Shown piece by piece: positions 11,732 to 18,695 of a stretch of DNA of 38,405 nt. The position numbers were made by a program, and so were the translations under genes. How positions within the stretch are numbered: the first letter of the stretch is position 1; every line of letters starts with the position of its first letter. Source of the stretch: Alkalibacterium gilvum (lineage in GTDB: Bacteria > Bacillota > Bacilli > Lactobacillales > Carnobacteriaceae_A); assembly GCF_900109085.1 (NCBI RefSeq), contig NZ_FNYW01000017.1, positions 1 to 38,405 on the forward strand. Reading direction: 5' to 3'. Below the pieces are notes generated by a model. That model was not told the origin of the DNA. It did not search any database and worked only from the letters and a program-made list of their open reading frames with translations.

Positions 11732-11761
11732 ATTATAACAGAAATTGGTATTCTCTTTCCA
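11732..11761 (-). promoter_or_regulatory. Promoter of the pcrA-ligA-camS-gatCAB-dgkB-rlmCD operon
   Basis: On the minus strand the -10 is TATAAT (11732-11737), preceded by TGT, which makes it an extended -10. A TGGAAA -35 (11756-11761) lies 18 bases upstream. The predicted transcript starts about 20 bases before the pcrA ATG. It is the only good sigma-A promoter found upstream of the operon. Confidence 0.7.
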
Positions 11762-12062
11762 TATATCTTGATAGAGTTTCTACATAAGCAACGGATTGAT
11801 TTTGAATTAAATACATAGCTGAGTCGTTGTTTTTATGGAAATTTCTAACCCTAATTTTAAGGGGGGCACCCCATCTCTGCCCTGAGTACGACATTTCATT
11901 CCAAAAAGTGCTTACTCAACTGTCACCCTAATGCTGAGTTCGACATTTTTTATAATTCAGTCTTTGACAGCGTTAAGTCAAGTGTCTAACAGGATATATT
12001 ATATACAGTTTCGTTGTTTAGATATCTAAAATACGAATACCATAAATTGAATGAACGTACAT
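11762..12062. repeat. Gene-free region with a candidate intergenic repeat and a palindrome
   Basis: No convincing gene lies here on either strand. CTGAGTACGACATTT (11882-11896) recurs as CTGAGTTCGACATTT (11934-11948), a 52-base period. The first copy opens a hairpin-capable unit, TGAGTA (11883-11888) with TACTCA (11913-11918), enclosing an AT-rich stretch. A separate perfect 14-base palindrome, TTTAGATATCTAAA, lies at 12017-12030. A G-run followed by a C-run is at about 11861-11872. These look like a degenerate intergenic repeat plus a possible protein-binding site, but only one locus is visible, so the family status is an inference. Confidence 0.45.
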
Positions 12063-12090
12063 AAAAAGAGACCATCAGTAAGATGACCTC
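12063..12090 (-). terminator. Intrinsic terminator after the PurK-like gene
   Basis: On the minus strand GAGGTCATC (12082-12090) pairs with GATGGTCTC (12068-12076), with two G-T pairs, around a 5-base loop. TTTTTAT follows. It lies about 40 bases after the stop codon of the PurK-like gene. Confidence 0.7.
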
Positions 12091-12132
12091 AAAATGTTTT
12101 GCTTCTCTTATTTTACTAAATTGCGTGAGTAT

Positions 12133-13251
12133 TTAATCAAAAACATCTGAAAGTTGTTCTAGTGTACGTTTAAGTTGTTTAGCAGTTACTACTAGGTGCC
12201 CGAATTCACCTGACTCTTTATCAGAAATATTATTATAAAAAGTAAATAGCCAATCAGATTTTATTTGAGCTTGTGTGAAGGCTAGGTCTATTTCATCTTT
12301 TTTTATCAACTTCATAACTAGAGTGTCAGGTAGCCTATCCATCACCTGAACTGGCCAGCCGGTTATAGCTTTTATCAAGGCATCGTATTGCGACACTTCT
12401 GGGTAGTTAAATGTGTACTGGAGTGCTCGGTGTGGGTGGGCAACAATTTCGTTGACATAAAGTGCTCCACTACCTGTTGAAAAGATTTCGATAGCCATCA
12501 CGCCGACAAAATCTAGGTTCTCGGCAATCGCTTGTCCAATACGTTTAATTTCTTTCTCAGTTTCTCCATCTAATTCAGCAGGCGCAATGGCCTGATAAAA
12601 TGTATCATCTTTATATGTCATTTCAGTTATGGGGAACGTTGAAATATCGCCTTTACTATTTTTAACTAACGCAAGGCACATTTCTTTATCAGATGGTATC
12701 CATGCTTCAAGGACACAGGTTCCGCTTGTTAAAAATTCTTTTGATGCATCAATATCCTCTTCACTGAACAAAATATAATGCTCTTTAAAGCGGCCATCTC
12801 TACTATTAGATTTCAAAACACACGGAAATCCTATGCTAGTAACTGCTTCTTTAATATCATCGAGGGAAACAATCGTTGCGAATGGTGCAATATTAACTCG
12901 TGCTGACTCTAGAAATGCTTTTTGTAACATTCGGTCTTGAGAGATTGATAGTAATTCATCCCCTTGTGGTACGGGTACTGTTTTTTGAATTCTTTCAACC
13001 AAACTTGAAGGAAACAAATCAGACTCATAGACAATAACATCGCTCTTTAAAGCAAGATCAAGGCTGGCGCTTTCATCTGATAATTCTGCCTGGATGAACC
13101 AGTCAACAACATCTACAGCTGAGCAGCTTTCATTTGGATCAAGCAAACCAACAGAATAGCCTAATTTTTTTGCGGATAGAGCTAATAATCGGCCTGTGCT
13201 TCCCCCTCCGATAATACCAATCGTACTTCCCGGTTTAATCCAATTTGTCAT
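12133..13251 (-). CDS. PurK-like ATP-grasp protein, divergent from true PurK
   Basis: By overall alignment from memory this is a homologue of PurK (N5-carboxyaminoimidazole ribonucleotide synthase): an N-terminal Rossmann-like domain (residues 9-35), a central ATP-grasp fold (about 105-290) and a short C-terminal domain; 372 residues is the PurK length. The signature residues differ. GGGQLG has become GGGSTG, the GGYDGKGQ ATP-loop is SRDGRFKEH, and APRPHNSGHYT, which holds the substrate-binding residues, is VAHPHRALQYT. No purE or other purine gene is near. It follows the DUF2179 gene by 17 bases, so the two are probably cotranscribed. I conclude it is an ATP-grasp ligase derived from PurK with an unknown substrate; PurK activity looks unlikely. 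Confidence 0.75.
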   Translation of the reverse strand: MTNWIKPGSTIGIIGGGSTGRLLALSAKKLGYSVGLLDPNESCSAVDVVDWFIQAELSDESASLDLALKSDVIVYESDLFPSSLVERIQKTVPVPQGDELLSISQDRMLQKAFLESARVNIAPFATIVSLDDIKEAVTSIGFPCVLKSNSRDGRFKEHYILFSEEDIDASKEFLTSGTCVLEAWIPSDKEMCLALVKNSKGDISTFPITEMTYKDDTFYQAIAPAELDGETEKEIKRIGQAIAENLDFVGVMAIEIFSTGSGALYVNEIVAHPHRALQYTFNYPEVSQYDALIKAITGWPVQVMDRLPDTLVMKLIKKDEIDLAFTQAQIKSDWLFTFYNNISDKESGEFGHLVVTAKQLKRTLEQLSDVFD

Positions 13252-13268
13252 TATATTTCACTCCATGA

Positions 13269-13844
13269 TTATATTTCTTCGAATGGATCTTTCTTTGGGT
13301 TAGTTCTCACTTGCTTTTTGTTTTTCTTCATTCGTTTTGTCCAAAATCCACCATTTATATATCTTGGTTCATATGAAATCATAAAAGCTTTTGGTTCAAT
13401 TTCATGAATTAATCGATATAAAGCTCTCTCATTAGAGCGGGGAGTCAGAATTTCAAGGACATAACGGTTGCCTTCTCTTCCATACGCTTGGCTAATAGTA
13501 ACGCCAAAACCCTCACCACGAAGTTCTTCCGCAACATCCCAACCATTCTCTGGGACGATTGTGGTAACAAGAATATGACCAAGGGCCAATTTGTCTTCAA
13601 TTTTCATACCTGCGTATATCCCTGTCCCGAAACCAACGGCATAGGCGATAATGTTCATGACATTATCCAAATTATCTAGAACCAAACCGAGGCCAACAAC
13701 ATAAATAGCTACCTCAATCATTGCAATAAAAGGAGCTACAGACTGATATCCCTTCATTGTTAACATCATTCTTAACGTGCTTAAAGTAACATATACAACA
13801 TTAATTAAAAAAATAGTAATCATTATTTCCCAGTTAAAACTCAA
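13269..13844 (-). CDS. UPF0316 membrane protein (DUF5698 + DUF2179)
   Basis: This is a membrane protein of the UPF0316 family, with three predicted transmembrane helices in the first 80 residues (about 8-28, 36-56 and 60-78), then a cytoplasmic DUF2179 domain (about 100-155) and a Lys-rich tail (KRMKKNKKQ). The biochemical role of the family is not known to me. The start is a TTG at 13844, chosen because AGGAG lies 7 bases upstream; an ATG seven codons later has no such site. It comes directly before the PurK-like gene with a 17-base gap, and behind the terminator of corC, so the pair forms a small two-gene unit. Confidence 0.8.
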   Translation of the reverse strand: MSFNWEIMITIFLINVVYVTLSTLRMMLTMKGYQSVAPFIAMIEVAIYVVGLGLVLDNLDNVMNIIAYAVGFGTGIYAGMKIEDKLALGHILVTTIVPENGWDVAEELRGEGFGVTISQAYGREGNRYVLEILTPRSNERALYRLIHEIEPKAFMISYEPRYINGGFWTKRMKKNKKQVRTNPKKDPFEEI

Positions 13845-13891
13845 GCTATCTCTCCTATATTAAAACGACATCTATCCTATTATGAAATAAT

Positions 13892-13916
13892 GGCTGAGAC
13901 ATAAAATGTCTCAGCC
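13892..13916 (-). terminator. Terminator hairpin after the CorC-type gene
   Basis: A perfect 10-bp stem, GGCTGAGACA (13892-13901) with TGTCTCAGCC (13907-13916), encloses a 5-base loop. It lies about 20 bases after the stop codon. The T-rich tail on the minus strand is interrupted (ATTATTTC), so termination may be partial. Confidence 0.6.
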
Positions 13917-13937
13917 TCAATCAATAAGAAACACTAT

Positions 13938-15287
13938 TTACTCTTCTTCATTTTCAGATTTCTTTTCTTTCGTCTCTTCTTTTTTCAGTTCAAGTGTAAG
14001 TGTTGAAATTCTAGAGCCTTCCATTTTATCAACTGTTAAGCAAAAATCCTTAACACAAATATAAGCATTTTCCTGTTCTCTAGGTATGCTCCCAAATCCA
14101 GTGATAAAGTATCCCGCAATTGTATCAACATCCTCTGAATCAATGGACATATCAAAATAATCATTGAATTTATCAAGTGGTGTGGCTCCATCTACACTAT
14201 AAGTGACTTGATCGATTTGTTCAATTAAACTGTTTGATTCATCATATTCGTCATCGATTTCTCCAACAATCTCTTCTAGCAAATCTTCCAATGTGACAAT
14301 GCCTACAACACCGCCATACTCATCATTTAAAATAGCCATCTGATTCTGTGTTTTTTTCATTTGGAATATTAAGTCATCAATATAGATTGTTTCAGGAACA
14401 AACAACGGACGGTTACTTATTCTTTTTAAATCGATCGAATACAATGGTTTATGTTTCGACGCTTGTAATAAGTTCTTAACATGAACAATACCTAAAATAT
14501 TATCCTTATCCTCAAAGTACAAAGGGACACGTGAATGTGGTGTTTCCAGCATTTCCTCTATATTTTCTTCATTCGGATCATCATAGTCTAGCATAAAGGC
14601 ATCTGTCCTTGGTACCATAACCTCGCGCGCAATTTTATTATCTAAAGATAAAACACCTTTAAGCATTGAGAATTCATCAATATCAATAACCTCATGTTGA
14701 TGACTGTGTTCGATAAAAGAACGAAATTCATCTCGGGTTATCGTCTCATCATTAGCAAGAAAGTCTATAGGAAGAAGTCGTTTCATCCCTCTTATTGTTA
14801 TATTAAGTAACCATACCATTGGCATAGATAAGTATCTCAAACCTATAACCAGGCCAGATAATTTCATAGCCATTTCGTCTGGATTTTGTTTTGCTATTGC
14901 TTTAGGTAATTTTTCCCCAAATGATAGGAGTAGATACGTCAATATAACGGCACTCACTATTAAGCCAAAAACTTGCGAAGATAAAATCGGATTTGTAAAT
15001 AACTCCACTACTTGTGCAATCAATAACACTGTTATTCCACTCGTTAAGACTGCGGTCAGAGACATCCCTACCTGAATGGTTGTTAAAAACTCATCTGCAT
15101 TTTCTAAAATTCTTAAAATCCGCTTCGCCTTTTTGTTTCCATCAAGAGAGGCTTCCATGATTTTTTTAGGGTTGATTGATATCATAGCCATTTCTACGGC
15201 TGAGAAAAATCCATGTAAAACAATTAAAGTGATAATAACTACTATCGGCCCAATTAAGGGCTGTATACTCCAGGGGTCGCTGTTCAT
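13938..15287 (-). CDS. HlyC/CorC (CNNM) family membrane transporter or regulator
   Basis: This is a full-length member of the family linked to magnesium and other divalent cation export. Order: DUF21/CNNM transmembrane domain (helices near residues 13-33, 72-94, 105-123 and 143-163), a CBS pair (about 215-335) that binds adenine nucleotides in relatives, and a CorC_HlyC domain (about 355-435), followed by an acidic Lys/Glu tail. The family is often annotated 'hemolysin', but nothing here supports lytic activity. The ATG has AAAGGAG in good position. A promoter (TTGTAA, 17 bases, TATAGT) lies in the 92-base gap after the PBP gene, so it can be expressed independently. Confidence 0.88.
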   Translation of the reverse strand: MNSDPWSIQPLIGPIVVIITLIVLHGFFSAVEMAMISINPKKIMEASLDGNKKAKRILRILENADEFLTTIQVGMSLTAVLTSGITVLLIAQVVELFTNPILSSQVFGLIVSAVILTYLLLSFGEKLPKAIAKQNPDEMAMKLSGLVIGLRYLSMPMVWLLNITIRGMKRLLPIDFLANDETITRDEFRSFIEHSHQHEVIDIDEFSMLKGVLSLDNKIAREVMVPRTDAFMLDYDDPNEENIEEMLETPHSRVPLYFEDKDNILGIVHVKNLLQASKHKPLYSIDLKRISNRPLFVPETIYIDDLIFQMKKTQNQMAILNDEYGGVVGIVTLEDLLEEIVGEIDDEYDESNSLIEQIDQVTYSVDGATPLDKFNDYFDMSIDSEDVDTIAGYFITGFGSIPREQENAYICVKDFCLTVDKMEGSRISTLTLELKKEETKEKKSENEEE

Positions 15288-15329
15288 AACTTGTCTCCTT
15301 TTAATTTCCGATCACGTAAAAACACAGTC

Positions 15330-15358
15330 ACTATATCATATAACTGTCTTCCTTACAA
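15330..15358 (-). promoter_or_regulatory. Promoter of the CorC-type gene
   Basis: On the minus strand TTGTAA (15353-15358) and TATAGT (15330-15335) are separated by exactly 17 bases. The transcript would start about 35 bases before the CorC-type ATG. Confidence 0.65.
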
Positions 15359-15379
15359 CGCTTTTTTTACTCATAAACC

Positions 15380-17434
15380 TCATTCCAGTAGGGGTATAAT
15401 ACTTTCAAAAAACGGTTTGAATTGTTTAATAACATCACTACTTTTTTGTCCTTCTAGCTGTCCTACAAATGAATAGCTAGCATTTTCTTCATCAAATGCA
15501 TACAAGAATCCATTCGTTTTATTTTCTTCAACACCAGCAATTTCTGCTGTTCCTGTTTTGGCGCCCATTTTATAATTCAATGTATCCAGTAAATGAGATG
15601 TCCCATTCGCATTTGTTACTGTATTGACAAGGCGTTCTCTAACAAGTCTAGCATTCTCAGCAGATACTAGTGGTTCTGTTTTCATAACTTCCTCTTCTAG
15701 TAATAGTTGTGGTGAAACGAGTGACCCTTTGTTTAGTACTGGTGAAAAGAAAACCTGTTGATGGATGGTGTTCATAAGAACTTCTCCTTGGCCATATGCT
15801 GTATCGGCTAGCAATGTTTTTTTGTCGATTGTATTATCCTTTGCTAGCTGTGCTGGTTCCATATTGATGGGAAATTCGAATGTTTCTCCAAACGGAAACT
15901 TCAACATGCCTTCTACAAATTTTTCTGTACCCATTCCTATTGCTTCCATTGCAAAATAAATATTGTCTGAATAAACAAGCGCGTCTGAAAGATTGACCTT
16001 TGTAATGGAGTCATTCACTCGTGTGATTTTTCTATCTCCAAATCCAGCTATTTCTGGTGACCAATTCAGTCCATTAATACTATTTACTTTGTCTGGTGTT
16101 GTCGTTCCTGATTCCAAGAGCACAAGCGAAGTTAAAATCTTAAAGGTTGATCCTGGTGCGTAACGTGCTGTGAATCGATTCAAGAAAGGCTGATTTTCAT
16201 CTTCATTATATGCGTTATAATCCTCTGAAGAGATCCCTCTAGCCATGAGTTGGGGATCATAAGAAGGCGAACTAACTAAACCAAGGATTTCTCCCGTATT
16301 TGGGTCCATCAGCGATGCCGTCCCAGGTTCTGAATTTAAAGTCTCAAATAACTCTGATTGAATATCACTACTGATTGTCACATTTATTGAATCGCCATCT
16401 TTTTTCGCACGTTTAATTAATGTTTTCTTTATATTCCCAGCTTCATTTACGAGGGTAATTTCTCCTCCTGAATGCCCGCGAAGTTCTTTATCAAATCTGT
16501 ATTCTAGTCCACTTTTACCCACGACTTGTCCCGTTTCAAGCTCAGGATTATTCTCGATATCTTCTGCGGATACTTCTCCAACGTAACCAACTAAATGCGC
16601 AGCAGCTTCTCCTAAAGGATAGAGACGGTCTATCACGTTTTGATACAATACTCCTGGCACCTCCGGCGTTTCCCCTCTATCAACGGTTTTAAACGGAACG
16701 AGACTATCTTCAGTAACCCAATTCTGTTCAAGTAAATCTAACAGGACTTCTTCTGACACATTAAATGTTTCACTTATATTTGATAACCTTTCTTGCCGTT
16801 CTTTTCCCTCTCCTAAACTTTCAGGGTGTAATCCCGCTTCATAGGCATCTCCATCTCCAGCCAACATGTTTCCATCTCGATCATAAATAGAGCCACGGTT
16901 TGGTTCTGTATAGGATAGACTGATGGTGTCTCCTTTTTCCATATCCGGAAAGAAAAGCGAATGATCCCATTCAATACTTTTTGACTCATCTTTTTCTGTA
17001 ATTCGCGCTTGATAGTCTGTCAATTCTATATCACCAAGCACCGTACTCATATTAGCGTTATATTGAAGTGAATATATATCTGCTTCTTCATCGTATATAA
17101 TTTCATGACTTACTATATCAAAACCATCTACTCCGATTGACTGAAAAACCGTCTCATATCGATCAGAAAGTTCTGAATCAGTATATCCTTCTGTTTCGAC
17201 TGAACTTTTCATGAGGGTGTCTAAATAATCATCATAACGCCCTTTTTCCAATGCGGTTAGATGATTATCTACCAGTGCTTCAACATTATTCTTACGTTCA
17301 ATAGCTAATTGCTCGGCTTTCCAGTTTTGATAAAAGAAGAAACTACCAACACCTATTATAAGAATACTAATAACCCCTATTGTTATCCCGACAACCTTTT
17401 TATTTGATTTTTTTGACTGTTTATTATTTTTCAT
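15380..17434 (-). CDS. Class B penicillin-binding protein, PBP5/MecA-like low-affinity type
   Basis: This is a membrane-anchored peptidoglycan transpeptidase. Order: cytoplasmic Lys-rich tail, one transmembrane helix (about 14-35), a MecA-type NTF2-like domain (about 45-165), a PBP dimerisation domain (about 175-330), and the transpeptidase domain with STFK (Ser429-Lys432), SDN (489-491) and KTG (626-628). The spacing between the three motifs is nearly the same as in Enterococcus faecium PBP5 (422, 480, 617 from memory). The family often gives intrinsic tolerance to cephalosporins or penicillins, but the affinity of this protein cannot be judged by reading. AAAGGAG precedes the ATG. The gene follows the glucosaminidase gene by 58 bases, so the two cell-wall enzymes probably share a transcript. 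Confidence 0.9.
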   Translation of the reverse strand: MKNNKQSKKSNKKVVGITIGVISILIIGVGSFFFYQNWKAEQLAIERKNNVEALVDNHLTALEKGRYDDYLDTLMKSSVETEGYTDSELSDRYETVFQSIGVDGFDIVSHEIIYDEEADIYSLQYNANMSTVLGDIELTDYQARITEKDESKSIEWDHSLFFPDMEKGDTISLSYTEPNRGSIYDRDGNMLAGDGDAYEAGLHPESLGEGKERQERLSNISETFNVSEEVLLDLLEQNWVTEDSLVPFKTVDRGETPEVPGVLYQNVIDRLYPLGEAAAHLVGYVGEVSAEDIENNPELETGQVVGKSGLEYRFDKELRGHSGGEITLVNEAGNIKKTLIKRAKKDGDSINVTISSDIQSELFETLNSEPGTASLMDPNTGEILGLVSSPSYDPQLMARGISSEDYNAYNEDENQPFLNRFTARYAPGSTFKILTSLVLLESGTTTPDKVNSINGLNWSPEIAGFGDRKITRVNDSITKVNLSDALVYSDNIYFAMEAIGMGTEKFVEGMLKFPFGETFEFPINMEPAQLAKDNTIDKKTLLADTAYGQGEVLMNTIHQQVFFSPVLNKGSLVSPQLLLEEEVMKTEPLVSAENARLVRERLVNTVTNANGTSHLLDTLNYKMGAKTGTAEIAGVEENKTNGFLYAFDEENASYSFVGQLEGQKSSDVIKQFKPFFESIIPLLE

Positions 17435-17492
17435 ACCAAGTCTCCTTTACGTTCATCGCTATCCGTTTATCACCTTATTTATTCTTAACTCT

Positions 17493-18089
17493 TCATTTAC
17501 TTTTTTCATCAAAACGATTTAAATCGTATGTTTCGATAATAGTAATTACTTTTTCAGGATATGATGGGTCGGTCGCATACCCTGCAGTATAGAGTGCCTG
17601 AGCAGCTCCTTGATAGGTGGACGCTTTTTGAACGTCTTCGTAAAGTTTCGGATCCCAATTCGTTCCATTTTTAATTAAATCGGCATAATCTTCCACTGAG
17701 GCTTCTAGCGATGGATAACTTCTAAAAGAGGCCATGACCTCTTCCCATTCTTCATCATATTCACGTGTCGCATAAGCTGTTTCACTCGACTGCCCTTTTA
17801 TGCCAAAAAAATTATTCTCTTGACGAGATAAACGACTCTCACCCCAGTTTGATTCCAATATGGCTTGAGCAATCGTCACGCTTGGTCTTATACCATGAGT
17901 TGACCGCAAAGGGACAGCATAGCTTGCAACCTCGTCAATAAACTCATCCTTTGTCCATTCTTCTTGAACGTTTACTTCTACTTCCTCTTCAACGGTTTGA
18001 CTAAGCAAATAAAGCGTCCCAAAGAACGTTAGCATTAAAATAATCAGTAATTTCAAAACAGGTAAAGATGTTTTCTTTTTATAACTCAG
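17493..18089 (-). CDS. GH73 N-acetylglucosaminidase, membrane-anchored, probable CTG start
   Basis: This peptidoglycan hydrolase belongs to the LytG/FlgJ-like GH73 family and cleaves N-acetylglucosaminyl bonds in glycan strands. An N-terminal signal anchor is followed by the GH73 domain containing AQAILESNWGES; the Glu in this motif is the likely catalytic acid. NNFFGIKG and AAQALYTAGYATD are also typical. No LysM or SH3 binding domain is present. The only good ribosome binding site, GGAGG (18097-18101), is spaced 7 bases from an in-frame CTG at 18087-18089; this start adds the Lys-rich segment SYKKKTSLPV before the hydrophobic stretch, as expected of a signal anchor. The alternative TTG at 18056 has no ribosome binding site. 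The enzyme call is firm; the CTG start is inferred. Confidence 0.82.
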   Translation of the reverse strand: MSYKKKTSLPVLKLLIILMLTFFGTLYLLSQTVEEEVEVNVQEEWTKDEFIDEVASYAVPLRSTHGIRPSVTIAQAILESNWGESRLSRQENNFFGIKGQSSETAYATREYDEEWEEVMASFRSYPSLEASVEDYADLIKNGTNWDPKLYEDVQKASTYQGAAQALYTAGYATDPSYPEKVITIIETYDLNRFDEKSK

Positions 18090-18238
18090 GATTTATCCTC
18101 CTTATAACAGTTAATCTTTCAATATACTATTTTTTAATTGTTTATTTTTTTATTTAATCTTATTCATATTTATTTTAACACATTCATTCACATCTAAATA
18201 GATATAGTCTATTAACATTCTTTTAAAAAGCAAGCAAA

Positions 18239-18311
18239 AACTCCCTCCGAACGTCAAGACTGCCAAATGGCTTGAAGAATAACCATTCGTTCTTATGTTC
18301 TAAAGGGAGTT
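18239..18311 (-). ncRNA. Compact structured RNA element with apparent pseudoknot, doubling as terminator
   Basis: Six bases after the stop codon of the thioredoxin-like gene lies a 73-base element with nested and interlocked pairings. Minus-strand reading: outer stem AACTCCCT/AGGGAGTT (18304-18311 with 18239-18246); inside it GAACG/CGTTC (18288-18292 with 18249-18253); flush inside that, AATGG/CCATT (18283-18287 with 18266-18270) interleaved with TCAAG/CTTGA (18271-18275 with 18254-18258). The last two form an H-type pseudoknot with two 7-base loops and no unpaired bases at the helix junctions. The outer stem runs straight into TTTTTG and a later TTTTT on the minus strand, as in a terminator. 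I do not recognise a named RNA family. Confidence 0.6.
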
Positions 18312-18317
18312 CAAGCT

Positions 18318-18656
18318 TTAAGCTTTCAAAGCATCTGTTATTTTTTTTAATTGTTCGTTTACTTTATTTCTTTCAATAAATCTTGCAAAGCGCATCACTT
18401 CTTGTCCATTCACAAAAAGTAATACGACAGGAATAGTGAATACTGTATATTCCCCTGCGATACTTTGGAGCTTCTGCACGTCTGCTTGCATAGACTCAAT
18501 TTCAGGATAGCTTTCAATAATCGGTTTTATCTGTGGCAGAACAGCATGGCACACAGAACAGTTATTGCCATAAAGATATAACAATGCTAGATCTTTTTCC
18601 TTAACGAACGTCTGTAACTCTTCAAGCGATTGTGCTTCTTTGAAACCATCCATCAT
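18318..18656 (-). CDS. Thioredoxin-like protein
   Basis: This is a small cytoplasmic thioredoxin-fold protein of 112 residues. The redox motif is C33-S-V-C36 in place of the CGPC of true thioredoxin, and the cis-Pro loop is TIPVV (about residues 74-78). It resembles the YtpP-type thioredoxin-like proteins of Firmicutes; its partners are unknown. Two ATG codons are adjacent at the start (MMDGF), with GGAG just upstream. It follows the large ABC permease gene by 39 bases, so it is probably the last gene of the ABC transcript, and it ends directly at the structured terminator-like element at 18239-18311. Confidence 0.85.
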   Translation of the reverse strand: MMDGFKEAQSLEELQTFVKEKDLALLYLYGNNCSVCHAVLPQIKPIIESYPEIESMQADVQKLQSIAGEYTVFTIPVVLLFVNGQEVMRFARFIERNKVNEQLKKITDALKA

Positions 18657-18695
18657 ACTCTCTCCTTATTTAGTTTAACAGCTTAAATACTCTTA

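Noticed and set aside
12133-13251. Calling the ATP-grasp gene purK outright
   Set aside because: The ATP-loop and substrate-binding signatures of PurK are replaced and no purine gene is nearby.
13938-15287. Calling the CorC-type protein a hemolysin
   Set aside because: The label is historical for this family; the domain order indicates a CNNM/CBS ion transport or regulatory protein.
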